64,000 bases of DNA, taken from the NCBI RefSeq assembly GCF_003144035.1, contig NZ_QFWT01000011.1, forward strand, positions 62,001 to 126,000, written 5' to 3'. Shown piece after piece: positions 28,906 to 37,515 of the stretch (position 1 is the stretch's first letter; every line of letters starts with the position of its first letter). Below the pieces are notes generated by a model that was not told where the DNA came from, did no database searches, and worked only from the letters and a program-made list of their open reading frames with translations. The position numbers were made by a program, and so were the translations under genes. Source of the stretch: Vibrio albus (lineage in GTDB: Bacteria; Pseudomonadota; Gammaproteobacteria; Enterobacterales; Vibrionaceae).

Positions 28906-29715
28906 CTATATGCTGTTTAATCCCAGTACATCGGTCATGGTATAAAAGCCGGCTGGTTTATCGTGCAGCCAGATAGCCGCCTTCACCGCACCATTTGCAA
29001 ACGTCATTCTGTCCGTCGCTTTATGAGTGATCTCTACCCGCTCACCGATATCAGCAAACATCGCTGTATGTTCCCCAACAATATCCCCGGCGCGAATAGT
29101 AGCAAAGCCGATTTCATCCTTGGTGCGTTCACCGGTGATGCCTTCACGGGCATACACAGCCACATCATTCAGGTTATTCCCCATAGCACCGGCAATCGCC
29201 TCACCCATACCCAGAGCAGTACCGGATGGCGCATCAACTTTATAACGGTGGTGCGCTTCGACGATTTCAATATCACAGTAGTCACCCATGACCTTGGCGG
29301 CTTTTTCCAGCAACTTAAAGACCAGGTTCACACCAACACTATAATTAGGAGCCATAATCATCGGCACCTGCTTAGAAGCTTCGCTGATCTGTTGTTTCTC
29401 TTCCTCTGAAAAACCTGTGGTACCAATAACCAGTTGTTTACCATGTTGCTTACACAGTTCAATATTCGCCATGGTACTTTTAGGTGCTGTAAAGTCGATG
29501 ATGACATCAAAATCGGCAATTGTTTTTTCCAGATCATCGACCAGAGCAATTTCAAAATGACCTTCTCCGCACAGTTCGCCAACATCAACACCAATAAGAG
29601 AAGACTCCGATCTTTCTGAGGCTGCACCAACAGATGCCTGTGGACTATGATAGGTAGCTTTGACTAAATTGCGGCCCATGCGGCCAGCTGCTCCTGCAAT
29701 CGCAATTCGAACCAT
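28906..29715 (-). CDS. dapB: 4-hydroxy-tetrahydrodipicolinate reductase
   Basis: 269 residues. The NAD(P)H-binding GAAGRMGR is at residues 8-15, and the family signature EAHHRYKVDAPSGTA (about 155-169) contains the catalytic His and Lys. It reduces the cyclic intermediate of the lysine/diaminopimelate pathway. It lies alone between carA and mutT, on the same strand. Confidence 0.97.
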   Translation of the reverse strand: MVRIAIAGAAGRMGRNLVKATYHSPQASVGAASERSESSLIGVDVGELCGEGHFEIALVDDLEKTIADFDVIIDFTAPKSTMANIELCKQHGKQLVIGTTGFSEEEKQQISEASKQVPMIMAPNYSVGVNLVFKLLEKAAKVMGDYCDIEIVEAHHRYKVDAPSGTALGMGEAIAGAMGNNLNDVAVYAREGITGERTKDEIGFATIRAGDIVGEHTAMFADIGERVEITHKATDRMTFANGAVKAAIWLHDKPAGFYTMTDVLGLNSI

Positions 29716-29789
29716 TGCGTAAATCTCCGTTTGTTAGGGGTTGCACCAATTTAACGCAAAATTGGGGGCTTATCAAAGGGAAAGGAGAA

Positions 29790-30188
29790 TTAAGAAAATT
29801 CTGCTATCACCCGCTCCAGAACAGGCACATTCGCCTCCGGAAAATCATAATTCGTCAGATCGGAGATGGTCACCCATTCTCCCCTCTGACCTTCTTTTCC
29901 ATAGGGCTGCTCCCTAAAAGCGGTGACAGCAAAAAAGTCAAACTCCAGCGACTTTTCCGGGTAATCATAGTCCAATGCCTGAAAATGGTGTAGCTCTGTC
30001 ACATGAATACCTACTTCCTCAAACAGCTCCCGGACTGTCGCCTGCTCTGCGGTTTCTCCCGGTTCCACTTTACCTCCGGGAAACTCCCAGAAACCACCTT
30101 TATGCGCTTTATCCGGACGCTTGGTAATAAATATTTTATCTTTTTCTTCGTTTAGAATAATCGCGGCGGCGATATGAAGGCGTTTCAT
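29790..30188 (-). CDS. mutT: 8-oxo-dGTP diphosphatase MutT
   Basis: 132-residue Nudix hydrolase that removes oxidised dGTP from the nucleotide pool. The Nudix box GX5EX7REUXEEXG runs over residues 39-60 (GKVEPGE... RELFEEVG) and is intact. It lies downstream of secA, the usual order, but the gap is filled by element E3, which could separate its transcription from secA. The partner base-excision gene mutY is at 45.9 kb. Confidence 0.95.
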   Translation of the reverse strand: MKRLHIAAAIILNEEKDKIFITKRPDKAHKGGFWEFPGGKVEPGETAEQATVRELFEEVGIHVTELHHFQALDYDYPEKSLEFDFFAVTAFREQPYGKEGQRGEWVTISDLTNYDFPEANVPVLERVIAEFS

Positions 30189-30231
30189 TAGCTGGTTCAG
30201 TCCTTTCTATTTTCTATATTTTAAGAAGACA

Positions 30232-30478
30232 GAATACAGAGCGGTCGCAAGCTCCCTTGAGAATACAGAAGCCAGAGACTAGACCGCTGCGCTGCTAGAG
30301 ACTATACAACCCAAAGTTGTCATTACAACCACTACATCAAAATTATGCTTTTCTGTATTCTTAAAGCGAAGCGCCCTATATTCTTCCCATAAAAAAGCCC
30401 ATTAACGGTTACGTTAACAGGCTTTCCTTATAGTCTCTAGTCTCTAGTCTCTAGTCTCTAGTCTCTAGTCTCTAGCTA
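30232..30478. repeat. composite intergenic element, copy E3 (six heptamers), secA-mutT gap
   Basis: From left: GAATACAGA direct repeats (30232-30240, 30261-30269; spacing 20 bp), the CTAG-rich module in inverted orientation (30271-30306, containing CTGCGCTGCTAGAGAC), the inverted GAATACAGA module (30352-30383), a hairpin, and six TCTCTAG units whose CTAG tetramers start at 30437, 30444, 30451, 30458, 30465 and 30472. The last CTAG contains the secA stop codon. Confidence 0.85.
30391..30427 (-). terminator. secA terminator, placed beyond the heptamer array
   Basis: On the minus strand the stem AAAGCCTGTTAACG pairs imperfectly with CGTTAATGGGCTTT around a TAAC loop and is followed by T residues. 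It lies about 50 bp after the secA stop; the heptamer array sits between stop and hairpin. Confidence 0.75.
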
Positions 30479-33201
30479 AGCTTACCATGACACTGCTTGT
30501 ACTTTTTACCTGAACCACAAGGGCACGGATCATTACGGCCAATTTTCTGACCTTCCCGGACCACAGGCTGGTGATGAGCTGAAGCACTATCATTATTTTC
30601 TTCGGCATCAAACTGACCGCCGGACTGATGCTGAAGCTGCTGACGACGTGCTGCTTCTTCAGCCTGAGCACGGCGTTGAGCTTCCATTCGCTCGACTTCT
30701 TCCTGCTGCTGGACGCGCACTTTACTTAAAATAGTGATCACATCCATTTTCAGTGCATCCAGAAGCCCTTCAAACAACTCAAACGATTCACGCTTGTATT
30801 CCTGTTTCGGGTTCTTCTGTGCATAGCCACGCAGGTGAATCCCCTGACGCAGGTGATCCATAGCCGCCAGATGCTCTTTCCAGAGATTATCCAGCGTCTG
30901 CAGCATGACTGATTTTTCGAAGTTACGCAGAACTTCTGCACCAACCACTTCTTCTTTACTGGTGTATACCTCAACCGCTGCAGTCAGGATCTTCTCGCGA
31001 AGCGCTTCTTCATACAGCTTATCATCTTCATCCAGCCAGGACTGAATTGGCAGTTCCAGATCAAAGTCGTTCTTCAGGCGCTCCGTCAGCCCTGCAATAT
31101 CCCACATGTCTTCCAGAGATTGTGGCGGAATGTATTCATCAATCACCGCAGTAAACACATCTTCACGGTTTTGCAGAATCATGTCGCTGATATCATCGGC
31201 TTCCATCAGCTCATCACGCAGTTCATACACGACTTTACGCTGATCATTGGCCACATCATCGTAATCAAGCAGTTGCTTACGAATATCAAAGTTACGCCCT
31301 TCGACCTTACGCTGTGCTTTTTCAATCGAGCGGGACAGCATGCGGCTTTCAATCGCTTCACCTTCTTCCATACCGCTCTGGATAAGGCCAGCCATACGGT
31401 CAGAGGTGAAGATACGCAGCAGTGAGTCTTCCATAGACAGGTAGAAGCGGGATGAACCGGCATCACCCTGACGACCAGAACGACCACGTAACTGGTTATC
31501 AATACGACGAGATTCGTGACGCTCGGTACCGATAATATGCAGACCACCAGCTTCCAGCACTTTATTGTGCTCAACCTGCCACTCTTCTTTGATCTTCGCT
31601 ATCTGCTCTTCGGTTGGGTTATCCAGCTTGGCAATATCATGCTGCCAGCTACCGCCCAGTACGATATCGGTACCACGGCCAGCCATGTTGGTCGCGATTG
31701 TGACCGCTCCTGCAGCACCGGCATAAGCGACAATATCCGCTTCCTGTTCGTGGAATTTGGCATTCAGTACGCTGTGCTTAATCTTGGCTTTCTTCAGTGC
31801 ATTGGAAAGCAGCTCTGATTTCTCGATAGACACAGTACCAACCAGGCTAGGCTGCCCTTTGGCTACCCGTTCCTTGATATCTTCAATGATGGCATTGAAT
31901 TTTTCCGCTTCGGTACGGAAAACCATATCGGCCATATCATCACGAATCATTGGTTTATTGGTTGGAATCACCACCGTTTCCAGGCCGTAGATTTGCTGGA
32001 ATTCAAAGGCTTCGGTATCTGCAGTACCTGTCATACCAGACAGTTTTTCATACAGACGGAAGTAGTTCTGGAAGGTGATAGAAGCCAGAGTCTGGTTCTC
32101 ATTCTGGATCTGTACCCCTTCTTTAGCTTCTACCGCCTGGTGCAGACCTTCAGACCAGCGACGCCCCGGCATAGTACGGCCGGTATGTTCATCGACAATG
32201 ATAACCTCACCGTCTTTCACGATGTAATCGACATCTTTTTCAAACAGAACATGGGCACGCAGAGCCGCGTTAACATGATGCAGCAGGCTGATATTCGTAG
32301 GAGAGTATAGGGTATCGCCCTCTTCCATCAGACCGTTTTTCACCATCAGTTCTTCAACGAATTCCTGCCCCGTTTCGGTCAGATATACCTGCTTAGACTT
32401 TTCATCCACAGTATAGTGGCCGTCACCACGGTACTCTTCCGAGTCTTCCTTATCCTGCTTCTCAAGGGAAGGGATTAGGGTATTGATACGGGTATATAAT
32501 TCAGAACTGTCTTCTGCCGGACCAGAAATAATCAGAGGGGTACGCGCTTCATCGATCAGAATGGAGTCCACTTCATCGACCACGGCAAAGAAACGTTCAC
32601 GCTGTACACGGTCTTCCTTACGGAAAGCCATGTTGTCACGCAGGTAGTCAAAACCGAACTCATTATTAGTACCGTAAAGAATATCGGCATTATAAGCAGC
32701 CTGTTTCTCAGGCGGAGCCATATTCGGCACGTTAACGCCAACTGTCATACCCAGGAATTCAAACAGCGGACGGTTAGTTTCAGCATCGCGTTTCGCCAGG
32801 TAATCGTTGACAGTAACGATATGTACCCCTTTACCCGCAAGTGCGTTCAGATAAGCAGGCAGGGTTGCCGTCAGCGTTTTACCTTCACCGGTACGCATCT
32901 CTGCAATCTTAGCACCATTCAGTACCATACCGCCGATAAGCTGAACATCGAAATGACGCATACCAAATACACGCTTGGACGCTTCACGAACAGTAGCGAA
33001 AGCTTCAGGTAGAAGCTGATCTAACTCTTCGCCTTTCTCCAGACGCTCACGAAACTCAACGGTCTTTGCTTGTAGCTGTTCATCGGACAGAGCCTCAAAA
33101 TCCGGCTCATAATTATTAATTTCTTTTACAATTTTTCTTAAACGTCGCAAAGTTCGGTCATTGCGACTGCCAATTACCTTGGTCAGTAGCTTAGTTATCA
33201 T
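30472..33201 (-). CDS. secA: preprotein translocase ATPase SecA
   Basis: 909-residue motor that pushes unfolded proteins through SecYEG. The DEAD-type motor has Walker A MRTGEGKT (about 102-109) and DEVDSILIDEART; a preprotein cross-linking domain, helical scaffold and C-terminal linker follow, ending in the zinc/SecB-binding CPCGSGKKYKQCH. Its TAG stop is formed by the first heptamer of element E3, read on the minus strand; the last residues are GKLS. No SecM-like arrest peptide is visible upstream. Confidence 0.97.
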   Translation of the reverse strand: MITKLLTKVIGSRNDRTLRRLRKIVKEINNYEPDFEALSDEQLQAKTVEFRERLEKGEELDQLLPEAFATVREASKRVFGMRHFDVQLIGGMVLNGAKIAEMRTGEGKTLTATLPAYLNALAGKGVHIVTVNDYLAKRDAETNRPLFEFLGMTVGVNVPNMAPPEKQAAYNADILYGTNNEFGFDYLRDNMAFRKEDRVQRERFFAVVDEVDSILIDEARTPLIISGPAEDSSELYTRINTLIPSLEKQDKEDSEEYRGDGHYTVDEKSKQVYLTETGQEFVEELMVKNGLMEEGDTLYSPTNISLLHHVNAALRAHVLFEKDVDYIVKDGEVIIVDEHTGRTMPGRRWSEGLHQAVEAKEGVQIQNENQTLASITFQNYFRLYEKLSGMTGTADTEAFEFQQIYGLETVVIPTNKPMIRDDMADMVFRTEAEKFNAIIEDIKERVAKGQPSLVGTVSIEKSELLSNALKKAKIKHSVLNAKFHEQEADIVAYAGAAGAVTIATNMAGRGTDIVLGGSWQHDIAKLDNPTEEQIAKIKEEWQVEHNKVLEAGGLHIIGTERHESRRIDNQLRGRSGRQGDAGSSRFYLSMEDSLLRIFTSDRMAGLIQSGMEEGEAIESRMLSRSIEKAQRKVEGRNFDIRKQLLDYDDVANDQRKVVYELRDELMEADDISDMILQNREDVFTAVIDEYIPPQSLEDMWDIAGLTERLKNDFDLELPIQSWLDEDDKLYEEALREKILTAAVEVYTSKEEVVGAEVLRNFEKSVMLQTLDNLWKEHLAAMDHLRQGIHLRGYAQKNPKQEYKRESFELFEGLLDALKMDVITILSKVRVQQQEEVERMEAQRRAQAEEAARRQQLQHQSGGQFDAEENNDSASAHHQPVVREGQKIGRNDPCPCGSGKKYKQCHGKLS

Positions 33202-33588
33202 CGGTTATGAATCTCTTGTTACTTTCCGGGCGGCTTATCTTCTAATCGTCGAAACAAGAAGATACCTTCCCCGATACTACTTAAATACTGTCAGTCTCCA
33301 GACTAGGGCGTGACCTAAGAATACTGATACGAATACTATGAGTCAGATATGGCGACCTGAGTGGCTATTTTCAAGCCTGGTGCCTACTTATCTTGCAAAT
33401 TGAGACAAAACGCCGATTATCATAAGGGATTCTTTGCTCAACAACCATGAAGAATGCAATTAGTTTGAGCGAGCTAGTGATTTTCATCAAAAATTCATCT
33501 GGCCTTGCTCAATTCTTATCCGCTAAAGGTATATACGGAACCGCTCTCCTCCATTAAACTGATAGCATTCCTGAGATACGAGTCATTT
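33202..33588. other. divergent secA-dciA intergenic region
   Basis: 387 bp between divergent genes. It must hold both promoters. I see no secM-like reading frame, no clear operator and no repeat-element copy. Confidence 0.5.
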
Positions 33589-34050
33589 ATGCGCGATCAT
33601 CGACCGACTTCAACTGAATCTATTATTTCTGGCAGTAAACTGCACCAGCTGCAGGAACATGCGGAACTCATCCATCAGCTAAACCAATTGCTTGTCTCTC
33701 TGCTGCCTAAAGGGACAGCTAATCAATGCCGGGCGGCCAATATCCGTAACGGCTTTCTGATTATTGAAGTGGCCAGCGCAGCAATCAAAATGAAGCTGGA
33801 TTATGAACGACTCAGTATTCTTAACCAGTTACGGGCTAATGGTTTTGCCCGTTTAAGCGGCATTGAAGTTAGAATAAACCCAGAACTCTACCGTCAGCAG
33901 CAGGAACAGGAAAAACCGGTAAAGAAACGCCCGCCACTTTCTGATTCGGCAGCCAGCTCTATTCTGACCACCGCGGGTATGGCAACATCGCCTAAGCTCA
34001 AAGCAAGGCTGGAGAACATTGCCCGGCTGGCCAAAAAAGGCGATGAATGA
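33589..34050 (+). CDS. dciA: DciA-like (DUF721) replicative helicase loader/operator
   Basis: 153 residues from the ATG at 33589 (an open frame extends 28 codons further up but gives an unlikely N-terminus). The DUF721 KH-like domain covers about 15-105 (LLPKGTANQCRAANIRNGFLIIEV), followed by a polar tail. DciA proteins help load the DnaB helicase in bacteria without DnaC. Divergent from secA, as in other gamma-proteobacteria where DUF721 genes neighbour secA. The stop overlaps the sprT start by 4 bp. Confidence 0.85.
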   Translation: MRDHRPTSTESIISGSKLHQLQEHAELIHQLNQLLVSLLPKGTANQCRAANIRNGFLIIEVASAAIKMKLDYERLSILNQLRANGFARLSGIEVRINPELYRQQQEQEKPVKKRPPLSDSAASSILTTAGMATSPKLKARLENIARLAKKGDE

Positions 34051-34562
34051 GTTACCGTTATACTCCGACAGACACTGAAAGCCGAGACATCAAACAAAAG
34101 CTCAACCACTGTCTGCACCGTGCAGAAGTTGCTTTTCAGCGCACTTTCCCCACTCCATCCATTAATTTTAAGTTACGGGGCAAAGCTGCCGGGAAAGCCT
34201 ATCTGCAACTCAATGAGATCCGTCTGAATCCGATTCTGTTTCAGGAAAACAGCCAGGCCTTTATTGATGAAGTGCTTCCGCATGAATTCGCTCATCATAT
34301 CGTTCATCAGGTATTTGGCCGGGTTCGTCCTCACGGTAAAGAGTGGCAGATGGTGATGGAGAAAATCTTTTCCGTTCAGGCCAAAACCACCCACTGTTTC
34401 TCGATTGATTCCGTACAGGGAAAAACCTTTGAATATCAGTGCGGCTGTGACACTCACTCTCTTACTATCCGACGTCATAATAAAGTCATCCGTCAGCAAA
34501 GTCGTTACCTGTGCCGCCAGTGTGGCGAGTCGCTGCTATTTACCGGCAGACAACTTTCCTGA
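34047..34562 (+). CDS. sprT: SprT family zinc metalloprotease-like protein
   Basis: 171 residues. The zinc metallopeptidase motif HEFAH is at residues 79-83, and a C-terminal zinc-ribbon has CGC and CRQCG pairs. It is the bacterial relative of Spartan proteases, function unproven in bacteria. The ATGA overlap with dciA implies coupled translation. In E. coli an endonuclease I gene lies between sprT and rsmE; here there are only 83 bp. Confidence 0.9.
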   Translation: MSYRYTPTDTESRDIKQKLNHCLHRAEVAFQRTFPTPSINFKLRGKAAGKAYLQLNEIRLNPILFQENSQAFIDEVLPHEFAHHIVHQVFGRVRPHGKEWQMVMEKIFSVQAKTTHCFSIDSVQGKTFEYQCGCDTHSLTIRRHNKVIRQQSRYLCRQCGESLLFTGRQLS

Positions 34563-34645
34563 CGCCCTTGTTTTTTCAACTTCTTGCATCCATGTTAAGA
34601 AGACTGAGAACATTAATATCAATGAAATAAGCGGAATCAGCAGCA

Positions 34646-35377
34646 ATGAGAGTCCCACGAATTTACCACCCGGAACGAATTAACACTCTGGGCCCAGTCT
34701 CACTCAGCGACGATGCGGCCGGACATATCGGCAGGGTACTGAGAATGCAGCCAGAACAGGAAGTCTTACTCTTTGACGGCAGTGGGGCGGAATTTCCCGC
34801 GACAATAACGGAAGTATCCAAAAAACATGTTCAGGTCAATGTTACCCAGCGAGTAGAAAAGAGTTCCGAGTCTCCGCTGGATATTCACCTGGGACAAGTC
34901 GTTTCCCGCGGAGAAAAGATGGAGTTTACCATCCAGAAATCCGTAGAGCTGGGCGTTAATACGATTACACCGCTGATTTCTGAACGCTGTGGCGTTAAGC
35001 TGGATCCGAAACGCTTTGAGAAAAAGCTACATCAGTGGCAAAAGATCGCGATTGCTGCCTGCGAGCAATGTGGGCGAAATGTTGTCCCGCAAGTCCGCCC
35101 TCTGATGAAACTGGAAGACTGGTGCGCAGAAAAAGACGATGCTCTGAAGCTCAACCTGCATCCCCGAGCCCACTACTCAATCAATACCCTTCCGGAACCA
35201 CTCACTAAGGTTCGCCTGCTTATCGGCCCGGAAGGAGGCCTCTCAGTTGAAGAGATTGCCATGACCGAAAACTATAAATTTGCGGAAACACTGCTCGGCC
35301 CTAGAGTGCTCAGGACCGAAACTGCAGCGCTAACCGCAATTACCGCTCTCCAGGTTCGCTTCGGCGATCTGGGTTGA
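34646..35377 (+). CDS. rsmE: 16S rRNA (uracil-1498 N3) methyltransferase
   Basis: 243 residues. An N-terminal PUA-like RNA-binding domain (MRVPRIYH...) is followed by a SPOUT methyltransferase knot with LLIGPEGGLS and the late motif LGPRVLRTETA near the C-terminus. It methylates U1498 in the decoding region of 16S rRNA. 13 bp upstream of gshB, the usual operon order rsmE-gshB-yqgE-ruvX. Confidence 0.95.
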   Translation: MRVPRIYHPERINTLGPVSLSDDAAGHIGRVLRMQPEQEVLLFDGSGAEFPATITEVSKKHVQVNVTQRVEKSSESPLDIHLGQVVSRGEKMEFTIQKSVELGVNTITPLISERCGVKLDPKRFEKKLHQWQKIAIAACEQCGRNVVPQVRPLMKLEDWCAEKDDALKLNLHPRAHYSINTLPEPLTKVRLLIGPEGGLSVEEIAMTENYKFAETLLGPRVLRTETAALTAITALQVRFGDLG

Positions 35378-35390
35378 CTAGGAGAAAAGA

Positions 35391-36338
35391 ATGATCAAAC
35401 TTGGCGTTGTGATGGATCCTATCTCATCCATCAAAATCAAAAAAGATTCCACTTTTGCCATGATGCTGGAAGCGCAAAAGCGTGGCTACGAACTGCATTA
35501 TATTGAAATGGGCGATCTGCACCTGGATCAGGGTACGGCTATGGCGGATACCAAGGTTGTCGAAGTCAAAGAAGATCCACAGGACTGGTACCAGTTTAAG
35601 TCAGAACAGACCATTGAACTGTCCGAGCTGGATGCGGTGCTGATGCGTAAAGATCCGCCCTTTGATACCGAATACATCTATGCCACCTACATCCTCGAGC
35701 GAGCTGAAGAAAAAGGCACGCTGATTGTCAACAAACCGCAAAGCCTGCGCGACTGTAACGAAAAGCTGTTTACCGCCTGGTTCCCGGAACTGACCCCGAC
35801 CACGATTGTGACCCGGAAAGCAGAACGGATCCGCGCCTTCTATGAAGAACACGGCGATATCATCCTGAAACCGCTGGATGGGATGGGCGGAGCCTCTATC
35901 TTCCGTGTAAAAGCCGGCGATCCTAACCTGTCGGTCATCATCGAAGCTCTGACCAATAATAGCCAGTATTATGCTATGGCTCAGGCATTTATCCCGGATA
36001 TCAGTAACGGTGACAAACGAATTCTGGTCGTTGATGGTGAACCTATGCCTTACTGCCTGGCCCGTATTCCGGCCAAAGGGGAAACACGCGGCAACCTTGC
36101 CGCGGGCGGAACAGGAGAACCAAGGCCATTAAGTGACACAGATAGGAAGATAGCTGAAGCAGTTGCGCCTACACTTAAAGAGAAAGGACTTATTTTTGTC
36201 GGACTCGATGTTATTGGTGATAAGCTGACAGAAATCAATGTGACCAGCCCGACCTGTATCCGTGAGATCGAAGCTGAATTCGATATCTCAATTACCGGTA
36301 AACTGATGGATGCCATTGAGCGCCGTCTGAATAAATAA
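35391..36338 (+). CDS. gshB: glutathione synthetase
   Basis: 315-residue ATP-grasp enzyme that adds glycine to gamma-glutamylcysteine. The N-terminal MIKLGVVMDPI, ILKPLDGMGGASIFR (phosphate/ATP loop, about 160-174) and the C-terminal INVTSPTCIREIE match the family. With gshA at the left edge both steps of glutathione synthesis are in the window, in separate operons. Ribosome site AGGAG 7 bp upstream. Confidence 0.97.
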   Translation: MIKLGVVMDPISSIKIKKDSTFAMMLEAQKRGYELHYIEMGDLHLDQGTAMADTKVVEVKEDPQDWYQFKSEQTIELSELDAVLMRKDPPFDTEYIYATYILERAEEKGTLIVNKPQSLRDCNEKLFTAWFPELTPTTIVTRKAERIRAFYEEHGDIILKPLDGMGGASIFRVKAGDPNLSVIIEALTNNSQYYAMAQAFIPDISNGDKRILVVDGEPMPYCLARIPAKGETRGNLAAGGTGEPRPLSDTDRKIAEAVAPTLKEKGLIFVGLDVIGDKLTEINVTSPTCIREIEAEFDISITGKLMDAIERRLNK

Positions 36339-36377
36339 TCTGGGATTTTTTGGGGATAAGCGATGGGAGGAGAAATA

Positions 36378-36941
36378 ATGAATCTGACAAACCACTTTCT
36401 AGTAGCAATGCCAGGCATGGCAGATCCATTCTTCTATCGTGCTGTCATCTATATTTGTGAGCATAATGAAGACGGAGCGATGGGGCTGATCATCAACGCC
36501 CCTATTGATATCACCGTAGCCGGCATGCTTAAGCAGGTAGAAGTAGAATCTATCCACCCGAAAATTTATAAAGAGCACCTGAATATGCCCGTACTGAATG
36601 GCGGGCCTGTTTCAGAAGATCGGGGCTTTATACTGCATGAGCCCAAAGACGAATACCATTCCAGTATTCAGATGACGGATAAACTGATGGTAACAACGTC
36701 AAAAGATATTCTTGGCGTGCTTGGCACCGAAGCCGAGCCAAAGAATTATATTGTCGCCTTAGGTTATTCCGGCTGGACAGCCGGTCAGCTGGAAAAAGAG
36801 CTGGCGGAGAATGCCTGGCTCACTGTCAAAGCCGATCCGGAGGTCATGTTTAATACTCCGGTACATGAACGCTGGAACAAAGCAGTAGAAATGCTGGGTA
36901 TTGACCCTGCTCAGCTGTCAACGGAATCCGGGCACGCATAA
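36378..36941 (+). CDS. yqgE: YqgE/AlgH family protein
   Basis: 187 residues from the ATG at 36378, which follows AGGAG and gives the usual MNLTNHFLVAMPG; an in-frame ATG 15 bp upstream overlaps the ribosome site and is less likely. Family segments: GAMGLIINAPID and GGPVSEDRGFILH. Molecular function unknown; named after a Pseudomonas alginate regulator. Almost always next to ruvX, as here. Confidence 0.93.
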   Translation: MNLTNHFLVAMPGMADPFFYRAVIYICEHNEDGAMGLIINAPIDITVAGMLKQVEVESIHPKIYKEHLNMPVLNGGPVSEDRGFILHEPKDEYHSSIQMTDKLMVTTSKDILGVLGTEAEPKNYIVALGYSGWTAGQLEKELAENAWLTVKADPEVMFNTPVHERWNKAVEMLGIDPAQLSTESGHA

Positions 36942-36960
36942 AGAGATAAATCAGACAAAC

Positions 36961-37386
36961 ATGACTTCAAGAACCATCATGGCTTTTGACTATGGCACCA
37001 AAAGTATCGGCAGTGCCATCGGTCAGGAGATCACTGGCACCGCAACGCCACTCAAAGCCTTTAAAGCTAAAGACGGGATCCCAAACTGGGATGATATAGA
37101 AAAACAAATAAAAGAGTGGCAGCCCGATCTTCTGGTTGTCGGCTTACCGACGGATCTACACGGACAAGCGCTGGAAACCATCACCCCTCGGGCCAAAAAA
37201 TTTGCCAACCGCCTGCACGGCCGCTTTGGCCTGCCTGTCGAACTGCATGACGAAAGACTGTCTACTGCCGAAGCGAAAGCCGAGCTTTTTTCAATGGGCG
37301 GATATAAGGCCTTGAGTAAAGGCAACATCGACTGCCAGTCCGCGGTCGTCATCCTCGAAAGCTGGTTTGAGAACCTTTACCGCTAG
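36961..37386 (+). CDS. ruvX: RuvX/YqgF Holliday-junction resolvase-like nuclease
   Basis: 141 residues from the ATG at 36961. RNase H-like fold with the first acidic strand MAFDYGTKSIGSA, VGLPTDLHG, and the active-site region ELHDERLSTAEA; a late Asp (NIDCQSAVVIL) completes the site. YqgF proteins process 16S rRNA 5' ends and resemble resolvases. An open frame extends 20 codons upstream into yqgE, but the N-terminus used fits the family. Confidence 0.93.
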   Translation: MTSRTIMAFDYGTKSIGSAIGQEITGTATPLKAFKAKDGIPNWDDIEKQIKEWQPDLLVVGLPTDLHGQALETITPRAKKFANRLHGRFGLPVELHDERLSTAEAKAELFSMGGYKALSKGNIDCQSAVVILESWFENLYR

Positions 37387-37403
37387 TCATCAGTCATACG
37401 GAT

Positions 37404-37506
37404 AAATTAGCCGGAATTCGATAAGCAGACCTTCTGCGCCATGGATGGCGCGGCAGAGCCCCATGGATGGGTTTATGCGTGTCTGCGTTTGACTTCCGGC
37501 TAATTA
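37404..37506. repeat. 103-bp hairpin element between ruvX and pilU
   Basis: Outer arms AAATTAGCCGGAA/TTCCGGCTAATTA enclose a second pair GCAGAC/GTCTGC and an inner palindrome GCGCCATGGATGGCGC, with a related CCCATGGATGGG next to it. Between converging genes, so it could end both transcripts, but it lacks a T run and looks more like a folded repeat or structured RNA. Confidence 0.65.
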
Positions 37507-37515
37507 AGCGCCCAC

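Noticed and set aside
33202..33588. SecM-like arrest peptide upstream of secA
   Set aside because: No reading frame with a signal peptide and an arrest motif on the minus strand.
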